Below, piece after piece: positions 39,364 through 52,943 of a stretch of 64,000 nt of DNA. Numbering within the stretch: position 1 is the stretch's first letter; every line of letters begins with the position of its first letter. Below the pieces are notes generated by a model. It worked only from the letters and a program-made list of their open reading frames with translations. It did no database searches and was not told the DNA's origin. Location of the stretch: the NCBI RefSeq assembly GCF_000485595.1, contig NW_014577236.1:240185-304184 (forward strand), read 5' to 3'. Origin of the DNA: Priapulus caudatus. Its lineage: Eukaryota > Priapulida > Priapulimorpha > Priapulimorphida > Priapulidae. The translations under genes and the position numbers were made by a program.

Positions 39364-40429
39364 ATGGTTGTTTGAGCCCTCTTAGCATATGTAAAATAGG
39401 ATATCTTTCTTACGTCAAAATTATACATGGTGTAATTGACCTCATCCTGTCATCTACCTTTTATATTGTAACAAGCAGGTACGCACAATGTTCTAAAGTA
39501 CCAGATTGGTTTATTTGTTTATTTGCTAATCTGCTCTAAAAGCTTTATTGAGTAGAACCTCTTAGTCAGAACCATTAGGTATAGGTTTCATAGTTACTTA
39601 TAACAAAAGTGAGTTAAAGCCATGTCTTTTGTATATATATTATCATAGTATATCATATGTTAATTAATGTATGTGCTTAAAACTGTTTATTTTCATTCAT
39701 AAGAAAGGTTATATTACATATCGTGTCAAAAAATTCAAAAGGAATGTATCTTCATTTATATTATGAAAGTTGATGTAAGAATTCTCGTGTTAGAGAAAAT
39801 AATTAGCGAACACACCACTTTCAAGAACACATCACTAACATTTAATACCCAGGATTACTGTGAAGTTTTCAAACTGGATTTCACTTGTAGAGGGGAAAAT
39901 GGAAAGACCATGGCACAAAAGCGCAATGTCTAACCATAACAAAAGTGCAGAACTGCATTTTAGATGATAAAGGCATAATCAGCTCCACTGTTTATATTTT
40001 AGTCAGTTTAAATAATCTCCAGCAAACATCTGAGTATTTTTACACTATTTATTCGCTTTTCATCTGGAACTAGTTGATTTACTAAAAATCCTAATTTATC
40101 ACTAAAATCACTTTTAGTGCTAATAAAATAATACTGTGCTGATGAAATAATACTCATGCGTAGATTTAGAAATGTAGAAAGTTAACTCTTTAAGTTATAT
40201 AGTAAAAAATAGGCACATCGATTAAAATAGGCATCAGTAACATTATATTTGTACACCTGTAAATAATACATAAATATCGATCTTATTTACATAATTATAA
40301 TGGTAACAGCTATAACAACAAGACAAATGCATAACAAATAAATTGCTAATAACAAGTGCTATGGGAACTACGGAGTTATAAACAAGTGCTAGTACAGACA
40401 TTACTCCTCTGTAGCTTAATGTGACTGTT

Positions 40430-40640
40430 GCTGCTACTGTTATACTACACTGCTACTGTTATACTACACTGCTACTGTTATACTACACTGCTACTGTTAT
40501 ACTANNNNNNNNNNTACACTGCTACTGTTATACTACACTGCTACTGTTATACTACACTGCTACTGTTATACTACACTGCTACTGTTATACTACACTGCTA
40601 CTGTTATACTACACTGCTACTGTTATACTACACTGCTACA
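40430..40640 (+). repeat. 19-bp minisatellite with assembly gap
   Basis: TGCTACTGTTATACTACAC repeats about ten times or more in tandem, broken by ten Ns at 40505-40514. The unit is almost invariant, so the true copy number is unknown and the array is probably collapsed. It lies 1.3 kb downstream of PITRM1. Confidence 0.95.
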
Positions 40641-41045
40641 CCCTTCATGGACGCGTATCCTGGATCACGTCTCCCTGAACATTACGGGCCTCACTAACCT
40701 TGATAATTTTTACCCCTCTTACTGTAGGCATTGGACTTGTTCCTCGTATATTTCCATAGTAAAGATGACCATGAACCTATCTAACCAACATGAGGTACAA
40801 CATGCTAGGTTGTAAATGCTAATGGGAACAGCCCTTCTTTAGCATAAAAACCGTGTAGGTTAAGCAAATTAAATTTGCTCCACTATAAGTACACATGCAC
40901 ACCCTTGAAACCTTGACCTTCTCTTAATCTTTCAATAACTCAAAAAAATATCACATATGATTGGTCCACAACATTACCTTCGAACGTAAATGCAGATAGA
41001 TTCCCTTGTAGTTGTAGTAGCAGTTATCTGCATAGGGCCTATTAA

Positions 41046-41707
41046 GTCAGCTCAGTGAAGTTAGCTCCCGGTTCCCAGTTCCCAGTTCTTTATTCGAATA
41101 AGGAACTAATAACTAGGCAAAGCAGTTACCAGTTCCCACTTCCCAGTTCCTTATTCGAATAAGGAACTAGTAACTAGGCAAAGCAGTTACCAGTTCCCAG
41201 TTCACAGTTCCTTTTTCGAATAAGGAACTAGTAACTAGGCAAAGCAGTTACCAGTTCCCAGTTCAAAATGCAACATTGAATTGGGAACTGGTAACTAGGC
41301 AAAATAGTTACTAGTTACTTATTCGGCCAAATTAACCCTTTGGCACACATTTATTTAATCAGTTACCAGTTTGATACCCAGGTACTTATTCAGTTACCAT
41401 GCAGTTCGAATTACCAGTTCGAATAAATGTGTGCCAAAGGGTTAATTTGGCCGAATAAGTAACTAGTAACTATTTTGCCTAGTTACTATATCCCAATTCA
41501 ATGTTGCATTTTGAACTGGGAACTGATAACTGCTTTGCCTAGTTACTAGTTCCTTATTCGAATAAATAACTGGAAACTGGGAACTGGTAACTGATTTGCC
41601 TAGTTACTAGTTCCTTATTCGAATAAGGAACTGGTAACTGCTTTGCCTAGTTATTATAGTTCCTTATTCGAATAAGGAACTGGGAACTGGGAGATAACTT
41701 CACTGAC
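41046..41707. mobile_element. 662-bp foldback element with 8-bp target duplication
   Basis: Both arms are tandem runs of a unit containing AGTTCCTTATTCGAATAAGG and AACTAGGCAAAGCAGTTACC, in opposite orientation left and right of about 41400. Ends GTCAGCTCAGTGAAGTTA and TAACTTCACTGAC are inverted, and CCTATTAA flanks both sides (41038-41045, 41708-41715). An 8-bp duplication with CAGTG-type ends is compatible with the hAT superfamily. Confidence 0.8.
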
Positions 41708-41873
41708 CCTATTAAGGCCTATATATTAACACAAACCTTCATGCAGTGCCACTGAACATAAGGAATGGTCTTGGCAGCACTAGCGGTAGTGGGAATGCTA
41801 TATACATGTCATATATTCCCTCTGCTTCAGGATAGGCTGCAAACACATCTCGAATGATCAGAATGACAAACTG

Positions 41874-44800
41874 TCACTTCTTTTGTAGAGACTTCTTAAG
41901 AGCAACGAATCTGTTGTTCAACTTCTCAAAGTCGATGCTTGACCCACCCACAGTGCTGGCTGACACAGAGGGAGAGGGTGAGGGGAGCCTGCAGCGAAAA
42001 GAGAATTACAATGCATGAAATCGCGATGCCACCATGCACTAGATGCCGGAATGCGTTACAACTTCGTGTGTAAAATCATTTACAGAGACTATAACGTTGA
42101 CATAGACATTACACGAGAATTTCTGTTGAAGATTTGCTTGGAAACTCACCGCAGTTTACAGCAAGTTATTACGAGCTTGCTACAAATTCAATTCAAAAGG
42201 ATCACTCTAAACATCAATATGAAAGCCTACCATGAATACCGTTAATAATATACTTACGACGACATGAGGTCCGAGTCCATTTCTCTAGCTTTTCGTACGA
42301 GTCTAATCATACCCTTATTGTTGGTCATTTCCTCTGGAAGCTTGCCGTCAAGAGTTCTTAGATTGAGGTCAATGTATGGAAGTGACTGTATGAATGGGAA
42401 AATATGTTTAATTTTTTAGATGAGAGTAAAATCACAAAAATTATCTAATTTCATTTCTGCTAGTCATTAAAAAATAATCTAAAACACCAGGTTATTCGGA
42501 TCGGGGTCTGATTGCATCTGTCTCAGCCACACGTTTCTGCACACGAGGTAAACGAAGACACTACGTTGTTGGAGTGGACAAGTTGATGATGGTGTCCACG
42601 TACTGTAAGTTTTTCGGTGACCCGCTTGCGGTCGAGTCTGCAAGCCATATGCAGTGCTGTCAAGCCTTCCTTGTTCTGAATGTTGACGCAGCTTGGGTCT
42701 GCTTGTAGTAGCGCATTGAGGATCTGCACTGAGTCCCTGTACTCCAGCATGCGTTGCAGCGGCGTGCAGCCGTCGCGCGGGTTTGCTCCGCACACATGCG
42801 ATATCCTATCTCCTAACACGACACAATACCACTGTTTACGCTCACACATTTATATACGACTAACTAATATGTACTACTATCAAGACTACTACTACTACTA
42901 CTACCTGTCCTGGTTAAATATAAATTGATAATATTATACCGGTTATATACATTGCAGCTAATGTGTATAAGCAATAGTTAGTGAACTCAAAGTCACACAT
43001 AACTATATATATTTCCACATTACACATAATGACTCTAACCAGTCAGTAGGGTCCCATCAATACTGACACTAGGAACATCTGATGTGCTCTTATTAGTTGC
43101 TTAGAAGTCTCACCTCTACAGAATATTGAGGAGTTCAGATGGCTGATGTTGGGGAAGTAGCCGGATAGATTGTACATCGCACTCCTCGCCACCGTGCTCT
43201 GGCTCCTGCACACCACATTCTCCGCGGCATCGCGATCGCTAAAGCTGTCGTCTACGAAAAACCTCGGCTGGTACTGCTTCGGGTTCCACATCCACGACGC
43301 CTCGACGGCCGCTCCTCGAGCCGCCGGTTGCCTCGCCGGGCGTCTGTCTCGCTCGGGAACGTAGTCCCTGCAGACGACGCGACGGCCTCGCGCATTCGAT
43401 CCCACGCTGACGGGCAACGACAGCATGAACTCCTGTCGCTTGTTCTTCGATGCCGGACCCGCCGTCTCCGCGGCGAGAGCTCGACGGGGCGGATCCGCGT
43501 CGCCGGCGCCGCCACCGCCCGTGGAGCAATGATCACGGTGATCGCGCGGACCCTCGTCCGTGTCGCTGCTGCGAAAGCTCACGTTTCGCAGACCCTGCGT
43601 CAGCACCTGCAGCCTGGAGGGCGCGGGCCCGCTGTACTCGGGCGTGCTCGTCATGAAGTCCTTCCTGACGTTGGCGGGAATCGCGGTGGGCCTATAACCG
43701 CACCGCGAGCCCCTCGTGCTCTGACTAAACCGCGCCGGCATGTCCGTCGCGGCGGCGGGGTCGGGCCGGCCGCGCGTCTCAGGTCGATAGATCAGCGACT
43801 CGTGGAAGGAGGATTTCACGGGTTTCGACGTTGCGTCGGGACCGCTGTCCGACGAGCTGCCGTCGTCGACGATCGCGCTGCGGCGTGCGTGCAGCCAGTG
43901 TGGGGAGTGACTGGTGAGCGTGTGACCGCCGTCCACCACCATGCCGGAGTCACTACACAGAGCCTCGTCTTCATCTTCCCACAGTGTCCTGCTAAAATAG
44001 GAAGCGTCGGTGACCAAGATGCACACATCACTGCCTGCTAGTGGTTAACCATTTGTTAAAAGCAATTATTCCTGAAATGCGGAACAAACAATTCATGCTG
44101 ACACACTATAGTAGGTGCAAATTGTAATTATGCCTTTCACCTAACTTTTTAAGAAAGAACTAAAGATGAAATCAATAATTACTACTTAAAGCAATCGGAT
44201 TCATTAACGTTAGATTTACCATATATATTATTACTTAAATAATATATTAATTGTAGATATACCATCTATCAGTCATAATTTAAATTCATATTTTTGTAAG
44301 TTCATAGCAAAATGATATATTGATAAACAGTGTCACACAAGTATACAGTGTCCACAGTATCACATTAACATATAAGCATATAAGTAGTACACACAGTATG
44401 GCTAGAAAAATTGCCTGCACATGGTAATCATGCTGATAAAGAGAAGTGATAAATAACCACAAGTTTTGAATCTGGCGTCGACGGTAGTAGCGAACGTTGT
44501 AAATGGGTACCTGGAAAAATCACTGCCATCCTCATCACGGACGTCATACACGGCATTGCCCAACAAAAACTTGATGATCTCCAGCGAGGACATTGCGCAC
44601 GCAACCATTAGTGGAGTGTCGCCCTTCCTGTCTCGCAGGTTGTGGTCAAACCGCGTCTGCAACATCGCGATGACGACTAACGCCAAATCCTCGACTGAAC
44701 TATCTAACCACCAAATGGAACGGCCCTAACATGCCTAATGGCAACGTTAAAACCGTAGTTCGAAACATACATAAGAAGGTTAGAATACATATATATAATA

Positions 44801-47800
44801 TAGAATATATATAAGAAAGATACATGCAAAAGCACACAACTATTGTAATTGAAGACAATACGTTTAATTAGCTTGCCAGCCTCCAGCAGAGAGATGGTCT
44901 GGCATAAAGATTTTAGTGGCCACGTCTCAAACAAATATTAATGGAAGACGATGTAACCAACTGATATCTGGTCAGTCCCTCCAATATACTGGTCAGTGGT
45001 CATCCTGATGGCACTCACCTGCCATATTCTGCTGAGCTGGCGCAGAGCCTGTCGGTCACGAATGCAGCTCATAACTTCATCGCTGTGCCTCTTTCGAAAT
45101 GTCTCAATCAGCACCTGCCAACGGCGAGTGACAACGCAGCGTGAAACCGCATTCTCACTGACATTCGGTCTCAAGGACCGATTTTAGTCCCAGTTAGATC
45201 GTGTTCGTGTGGTCATGGGCCGGACATGCGACCATGCACTCACTGTACGCCCAGTCTCATATCATCGTCTAATGTGGGCAGTTACAGTACGACTACATTC
45301 ACATTATAGCATACATAGATGTAACACGTTGTTTAAACATAGAACACGACATTGCGACAGACCCCAGGCTAGGTTAATGAGATACGTGAGTGGAAAAGAT
45401 CGCTATGGAAGAACGTATTTAAGGGCAGGAGCAAGGTGAGAGCAAAGTGTCACCCAGTATGCTGGCTATACCCTGCCAGAGTTAGGAGTTGATATAACTT
45501 ACCTGTACGCCTTGATACTCGTTACAAGCATACAGATTTCCCGATCGATCTAAAAGAGCTGTCGTTGTACCTGCCACAAGCAGAGGCTTCACTATCTTGC
45601 TGTAACCTGGAAGGTTACCATTGATCAGGTGACACGTAAATATATATACAATTAATTTATATTGCGGACGAAAAAACGTTCTGACAATTCCAGGATCATT
45701 TATGCTAAGAATGTCCGTCTATCTCTTACAGATATTACACATACAGCCGGACATTGTATAATGATGGTATTGGATTTCATGATAACAACCATAATACGAA
45801 ATTAGTGAAGTATAAAAATTTCATTTTAAAAGTTTAATCCCTTCCTAAACAATAAGAAATTATAGTGACCTAGAGTAATTAACGACTGTCTGCCATGGTC
45901 TACGTAACATCTCTGCCCAAATCAAGAAGCCCAGCAACACACAAAGATCAACTACGCAAAATAAAGTCTGGTCGCAATGCACATGTCTAGTAGACAGTGT
46001 GAGTCGTTTCGCACACTGAGAAAATCTGAACTCATAACGCTGCAGAGATAAAAATTCGCACCCGGGAGTGGTGACAAGAATGCTGTTAATTACTGCACAG
46101 GTAATAATACATAATTTTCATTATTTACATGTATAAACTATGTCACATACAGCGCAAAGAGCCATCGTAATATTATATATCGCAAAACAAATACATTATC
46201 ATACAAGATCCTCTAGACTCTACCTTGACAACAGACATGCCATTTTTACAAAGGGTTACTGTTACTCGACCACCCACAATTCTAAAGTCTCTTTGTAACA
46301 ACTGATTCAGAGGCATGCAAGCAAGCCTGCGCGCGTGCTCTCGCAAGGTACCTTTTTCTGCAGCCAGCTGCATTGCGGTGAAACCCTGGCTGTTCCTGGC
46401 ATTGATGTTGAGCTCACGGGCGTGGCCCTGATGGTGAGTCACCTGGCTTCCGCGGCGGCTGTCACCGTACAGCTGCAGCATGTAGCGTACAACCTCCAGG
46501 TGGCCGCGTGCGCATGCGACGTGCAGCGGAGTGCATCGCGTAGACGCATGCGCAGACGCAACATCGCCCCCTCGCTGCGCAGCAACAAATACACACGCAA
46601 AGATGACAATAAGCAACACGCTTACATAACTTCACAAACTGAGTAAGAGTAAGTACGCGTTTTCTTATGATAGTGGCAGATCGTGTGAATACGGTCTCAT
46701 TACGTCAGTCTGGAGGTTAGCCTGACCTCGTAGAGTAGTTTCATGACTTCGATGTGGCCATTTTCAGCAGCGAGGTACATGGGCCAGTCGCCGACCCCAC
46801 TGCGAGGGTTCACGTTGTCACCGTCTTCCAGTAAGCAGTAGAGCGACTCTGCATCGCCGACCATCGAACACCTGAACAGCTTCGGTGTGACGATCTCCAA
46901 CTGTCTCCTGTATTAAATGGCTAACGTTACACCAGAAAGCCATAACAGTTTGTGCTTTGAGTAAACTAGGCACACGTAACAGCCTTTGTGGATTGCTTCT
47001 TTACCATCAATTATTCTATTATCATCTATCACAAACCATCTGCAGCCTGATGAATCGAGAAAGAAGTTTAGACAAGATTCTAAATTACTGATTAATCTAA
47101 ATATATGGCAAAACACATAGCTTACAAACTACAGTGGACCCTCGAGATACGAACGGCTCAACATACAAATTTTCGAGATACGAATGACCTCTCGTTGAAT
47201 GTAAATGTATTCGACAAAACGAATAAAATACAACATACGAACGTCTTACGAATCAGCCAAATCGGAGCATAAGCCTAGCGCGCGCTCTTTCGCTGAGTCA
47301 GTTTAAGTACGTGACTAACAGAATGTGGTTGTGCTCTCATTGAATTGCACTTTGCTCGTATGTATATTGCTGTATTGTCCTATATAGGGTTTTGAGATAC
47401 GGTAATTTTCGAGATAACAAAACAAAATCTCTTGGAACGAATTAAATTCGGTATCTCGGGGGTTCTCACCTGAAATGATTTACACACATTCTGGTGTCAA
47501 CAACTGCATCGCTTGACACGATATTAACAGCGATGTACCTCTCAATTGGTCATAGCGATTGTGGCCTGTATAGACGAGTAGGGTGTTGGGCGGACCAGCT
47601 GGAAGGGCCCGTTGGGGCAAAGCCAGTAAGACACTTAGAAAACTGAAGCATGGTCTCCACAACCTCCAGATGCATGTTCTCCACAGCATGCCACAATGCA
47701 ATGTAGCCACCAACATCGCCAATACTGGCATCCGCTCCGTATCTACATTCCACAATACCACGATAGCAAATTAGTGGTGTAATTTTGCATGCAAAGGTAT

Positions 47801-50800
47801 TTGATACCATGCAACTAAATTAATATAGATGAATGCTATGATCATTATAATATTTATTGATTAATTATTTACATATGTATAATTTTTAGTATTAGCCAGA
47901 GTGACAATACCTGAGCAAGATTTTGACTGGTTCCACATGGCCCTCATTAGCAGCTATCACTAGTGCAGTGCGTCCAGTCTTTGGGTGTTGAGCATTAATC
48001 GGACAGTTGTCCATCTCCAACAGGATGCGTAGGTTGGCACACCTATAATATGTTAACATGAACCACAGAATCATCAAATGCCACATGGAACAAGTGAGAA
48101 TCACTGCTTACATCAGACACATAACATGTAACAACAGACTTGAAACTACATTCCCTGACGAAAAACTGTCATAAATGTTCGTAGACACACTACCAGTTCT
48201 TGATTGCCATATCAAAATGTTCCAAAAAGGCCACGTTTTGCACAAACTATCCTTGTGAAGTGATGAAGGTAATTTACAATATGTAAACAAACAGTTCATT
48301 TAACACTTACTTGAACGTGCGCATGCGGCCTAGTGAAGGATAGTAGTTTTGTACAACAATGAAAAAACCAAGTTTAAAAAAATAAAATAATAAACTAGCA
48401 TTGACTTTGTGCATATGTACAAATTTACTATAGTTTACACTAATATGACACCATTGGCACATGGAGTGTCATGTCTGTTCAACAATAGTTTATTGTGTAA
48501 CAATAGATTGGTAAAGCGCATTCAGATGTGAGCGACATGACTATTGTACTACCTGTTAAATATGACTGCAACCATAATTAGGGTTCTACCATGCTGGTCC
48601 ACAGAAAACAGATCTGTTGTTTTCACAATTCCTGGCTTCAGATCTTCCTACAATAAAAGCATGGATACAAAGTCACTACTTTGGTATCATTGCTAGAGGG
48701 TAGTCATCGAAGAAGTACACACACGCACACACTCGCACACACACTCGCGCACACGCACGCACGCACGCACATACACATACACGCACACACTCATGCAAGC
48801 ACACACGCACGCACGCACACACGCACGCACGCACACACTCATGCAAGCACACACTCACGCAAGCACACACGCACACATGCACGCACACGTGCACGCACGC
48901 ACGCACACATACCTGTGTGACAAGGCGCATTAAGCTCTGCACACGATGCAGCCGGTGAGACTCGATGAGCTCTCTGGAGTCCGACGCCCGGCTCTTCGCA
49001 GCCACGTCTTCTGCCATGGCCCCGTTCTCATCCTCGATGTTTGCGTCGGCTCCTCTAGTCAGCAGCACACTGCAGCAGTAACCATACAGGTCTCCTTAAC
49101 AACAGACTGTGGTTACTTCAGCTAGAGAGGAGACATCATTTATTATTATGTACAATCAGCTACTGATTACACGCAATGATTTAGTTTGGTTTTGTCACAA
49201 TGCAATGTTTTTGATAATATGAAATTATGTTACATGTTACAAAAACTTGCATTGAGTTTACATATTTTAATACTTCAATATTTTAATTAGTATAATTACA
49301 CTGTTGTATATAGCCCATTAATTTTCAGTTATGACTAATGAATGTGTAAAGTTACCTGGTAACATCTACGTGGTTCATACTAGCTGCATAGTGTAATGCT
49401 GTCCAGTTGTTGTGAGGATTGAATCTATTAGGATCCACACCGAACACACAGAGCAACAAGTCGACCAATATGCTGTCACCTGATTTAACAGTTAATAACT
49501 CAGAATCATTCGTCTCAAACTGCATAGCTAGATTATTTCTTACAATAGGAGCTTAAACTATAAATCTATACACACTCAAATGTGCCAACGTTTCATAGAT
49601 TAGCATTTACCTACACAAAATTAAATTTGCCATATAGTATTTACTAAGTATTTACTTTATAACTAAACACACATTACACAAAGTTTCCGCTAATCAAAAA
49701 CATACTATTGACACACTATGATGCTGGCTAGAAAAGTGTAAAACGATTAAAAAGTTAAAATTATGTAAATGATAAGTACACTACTAACCTGAACAGGCAG
49801 CAATAGCAACAGGAGTCAGTCCGTCAGAGTTACAGATGTCGACGTTCACATCAAACATCTCAACCAAGTTCAAAAGAAGAGCAAGCTGTGCCAGACCTGA
49901 CCAGTATATATAGTTACTATGTATTACATTACTTTAGCATGACAAGTCAATTAGTTTGAATATTGATTTACTCTGATGCTGTCTGATCATACACAATTTT
50001 AACCACTTGTCTTATATGGCAACAAATATCAATATAAAACTTACTATTTTTGCACCTGCCACCTGAACAATATTATATTCATAACTTGCATTCAAGCTTG
50101 AAAAGGCAAAGCTTTATATTTTGTATAATTATTTTACATGTTTTTATCTCTAAACGCCCATACCTTGCCTGGTAATGGTATGTATCATACAATCACCTAC
50201 TCCGTCTTTCTCTGAATTGATATTGAACTCATACATCTGAAACACAGCATGCACCAAAAAAAATTAGTCTGATTTCACTAGTTACTCTTGAGTTATAAAA
50301 TTTGGAATTGCTTACTGTTATCATAATGTAGCTAATCCTTTACCACTAGAGGTTTTTATACTAATCGCAACATATATGTTACTACTGTATGTCTGAATAA
50401 ACATGGTAGCATCAGGAGTAAATGAATAGCCTCTTAGTGACATGACAGCACACAGATTAACCAACCATACTAACAATATCTCATTGCAACATTTTGTAAA
50501 TCAACACGAGTTGCTCTAATACCATATAGCAGTATTACCTGCAGCCTATATAGTAGCTCATCACAGCATTCTGGTTTGGCAGCCATACTGAACAACGAAT
50601 CCCTTTCTTGAAGGCTTGGAATGGACTTCTGCTGGATCTTGTCTTTTGGTGGTGTCTTCAGCACATACTTATACAGCAATGCCCTCCGAACACGAGGACA
50701 AAAACACACATCTTCAGCTTTCCTTCCTAACAAATCAATAATGGTTATGTGCATTAATAAACCTACGAGATGGAAAAGATTTTCAAGACAGGGCAAGTTA

Positions 50801-51957
50801 TTTCAGACAGCTATAGCACAGATGTAATATTGTGCTAATATATAATATATAAGCTTATGATACACTGATTTTGCAGTAGGCATATTTGTACATAGCATTT
50901 TCTGCATCAGATCAATGTGGGCCTCTGCATGAAATTTTTTAAATTTATATTTGTTAATTCAAATCTGTATGAACTGACAAGAATAGAACCAACTAATTTT
51001 GGCTTACCTAACCGGTCATTCAACTTTGTAGAAATTTTTCTCTGCATGAGAAATACAACAGCATCGAGGTTTCTGGATATGCAAGCCACATGCAACATGC
51101 TGACCGCATTGTAAAATCGTTGATTAATATCTGAAACAAACATATTATATGGCATATAAGTGATAGTGTGTGCGCGTGCATGATTCAGTTCAAATGAGTA
51201 CAACTGCACACATCCAAAGGTGAGCATAAGGAACTTATTGACAATACAAGACTAATGTGTGACCATAAGCACTCTTATAGTTGCCAACTTATGTACTAAT
51301 ATGTTGCAAAAATTCAAGTGATGTAAAGCTACTCTGCAAATCTTATATCTATAGCCTTGTACATTTCTAGCAGACACTATTTATGATATTGTATTACTTG
51401 TGCAGTAAAACGAACAACCTGCAAACACTAGGGTTGTAAACTATACATATACATGAGACTACAGCAAATACACTGAGACTACATATATAACGGTCTAACA
51501 TACATACCTAAAATCTTCCCATCAATTAGTATCTTTAGAACATCAACTGGTCCACATCGCAGCACTAGTAGACAAAGGTCTAGCACAGACTGCCTCAGAT
51601 CAGTAGAAAAGACAGACTCTAGCAGCAGAGGTGTTAACTTATTTCCTTTGGGCCACAGATCCTGAAAGCAGACTCGAGGGTCACCATGCATGTATGCATG
51701 AAAGCTCAAGCTCGACCGCCAGAAAATATTGGCTATCGTCTCGTGCACTGGAACTGCTGCCATTGGTGGAGGTTCCTCCATCAGTTCTGACCTGGGAGTG
51801 CTGCATTGGGAGTTCACCCTCAAATTGCTGCGCTTCTTGCTGACGATGGGTGAGTGCTCACGATAGTCTAATTCAGCCTGCTCACCGAAATTGTACACGA
51901 GGCTAGCAACACTCCACGCCCGAGTACCCATGTTTAGCATGAATTCATCGCTGATAC
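41874..51957 (-). CDS. Large multi-ankyrin-repeat protein, 5' end missing
   Basis: Nineteen exons, all phase-consistent, 1,211 residues plus stop: 51957-51508, 51130-51008, 50726-50539, 50236-50164, 49896-49789, 49479-49356, 49069-48913, 48647-48553, 48042-47911, 47742-47635, 46907-46727, 46574-46352, 45606-45503, 45114-45019, 44656-44511, 43991-43114, 42812-42604, 42385-42258, 41988-41874. Ankyrin repeats are plain in many exons, for example NWTALHYAASMNHVDVTSVL, TGRTALVIAANEGHVEPVKI, GDWPMYLAAENGHIEVMKLL, CTPLHVACARGHLEVVRYML, KGDTPLMVACAMSSLEIIKF and EGLTALHMACRLDRKRVTEK. Exon 16 (878 bp, GC-rich) encodes a Ser/Arg/Pro-rich, probably disordered linker between two ankyrin blocks. The C-terminus is a short Ser/Pro stretch followed by a charged helix ending LKKSLQKK. 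No membrane, kinase, death or SAM domain is visible, so a cytosolic or nuclear scaffold is inferred. The first exon shown begins in mid-codon, so the N-terminus lies further right. The exon 10 donor (CTAA/GTGTCT) is the weakest call. Confidence 0.8.
47132..47472. mobile_element. pogo/Tigger-like MITE in an ankyrin-gene intron
   Basis: The left end CAGTGGACCCTCGAGATACG and right end GGTATCTCGGGGGTTCTCAC then CTG are inverted relatives, and TTTTCGAGATA recurs inside. CAGTGGNCCCTCGAGATACGAA-type termini are characteristic of Tc1/mariner-pogo derivatives. TA precedes the left end; the right TA is lost. It is 341 bp and non-coding. Confidence 0.7.
48715..48912 (+). repeat. CA/GCAC microsatellite abutting an exon donor
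   Basis: A CACACGCACGCACG-type array fills the first ~200 bases of an ankyrin-gene intron (minus strand GTGT/GCGT), starting at the donor GTATGTGTGCG of the exon ending at 48913. Reading through it makes spurious Cys-Val or His-Thr frames. Confidence 0.9.
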
Positions 51958-52360
51958 CTGTAGACAAATTGCAAATGTTACCCAACTAATAGAACTGTAT
52001 ACATAATAATTAAGTTATTTTATTTTTTCCTGAATCTCACTCTCTCTCTCTCTCTCTCTCTGAGTCTATGGGAGAATCACAAATTTAGATTGCATTGGAT
52101 GCAGACCACATTATACTAATTTAGCATGCATCTTTAGCACCGCCTACTGGGCATTATGCTAGACATCTTTTATTCGATATCTAGATGGTTTTTTGCAAAG
52201 GCAATTTAGGCTTTCCAATTTCTTACATTTTTTTCATACATATATTTCCAGACAAAACAGGAAAGCAGCAGCTACATAGTAGGCGCATTCATACAAAGTT
52301 GATTGTGATTTTATTATCATGAATATAATATGTATATCTGTATTAAATATACATGTTCAT

Positions 52361-52943
52361 CAGGAGTAGATAATAGGAAAGGAGTGTGACTTCAATAAAC
52401 AAGGAAAATTCGTTATTTACTAGCCTTAGAATACCTATGATTTACTATGCGTAACTCAACCAACTTGAGCTCAAATCGTACACAGTACATTCGCCTAGCA
52501 TCGTGCGAAATCGTTTCCTCGTATACACCCGCAATCCGGAGATACAGACTAAAACGTACGACACGATTTTCCATTATGTTGCCAGCAAACTGAATGTATA
52601 AACCGCCTAACTTAAAACAAAAAGCAGCTACTAGCGAGCCAAACCGCATCGCCGAGGGAGCAAGAGTGCGCAAGAGCTGCCTTTTGCTTCAAGTTAGGTG
52701 GTTTATACATTCAGTTTGCTGGCAACATAATGGAAAATCGTGTCCTACGTTTTAGTCTGTATCTCCGGATTGCGGGTGTATACGATGAAACGATTTTGCA
52801 CGATGCTAGGCGAATGTACTGTGCACGATTTGAGCTCAAGTTGGTTGAGTTACGCATAGTAACTCGTAGGTATTCTAAGGCTAGTAAATGACAAATTTCC
52901 CTTGTTTATTGAAGTCACACTCCTTCCCTATTATCTACTTCTG
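52361..52943. mobile_element. Long foldback element, family A, with 8-bp target duplication
   Basis: The left arm starts CAGGAGTAGATAATAGGAAA; the right arm ends TTCCCTATTATCTACTTCTG. The arms are about 255 bp each, around a ~75-bp GC-richer centre (52616-52690). ATGTTCAT flanks it exactly (52353-52360, 52944-52951). In about 195 bases compared by eye the arms differ at eight positions. Each arm carries an outward 60-plus-codon frame, but seven of the eight differences alter the codon product or the stop, so purifying selection is not supported. Confidence 0.85.

Larger units (their letters stand above)
39100..41873. other. Intergenic, between the 3' ends of PITRM1 and the ankyrin gene
   Basis: The two genes are convergent. 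Contents: PITRM1 3' untranslated region with AATAAA, AT-rich sequence without features, the minisatellite at 40.43-40.64 kb and the foldback at 41.05-41.71 kb. I see no exon. Confidence 0.6.

Noticed and set aside
43328-44041. 237-codon plus-strand frame
   Set aside because: Shadow of the GC-rich 878-bp exon of the ankyrin gene, which is phase-consistent with exons on both sides on the minus strand.
48310-48330. Possible 19-bp micro-exon of the ankyrin gene
   Set aside because: AG and GT are present, but including it breaks the frame into the next exon; direct joining of 48553 to 48042 keeps phase and reads a good ankyrin repeat.
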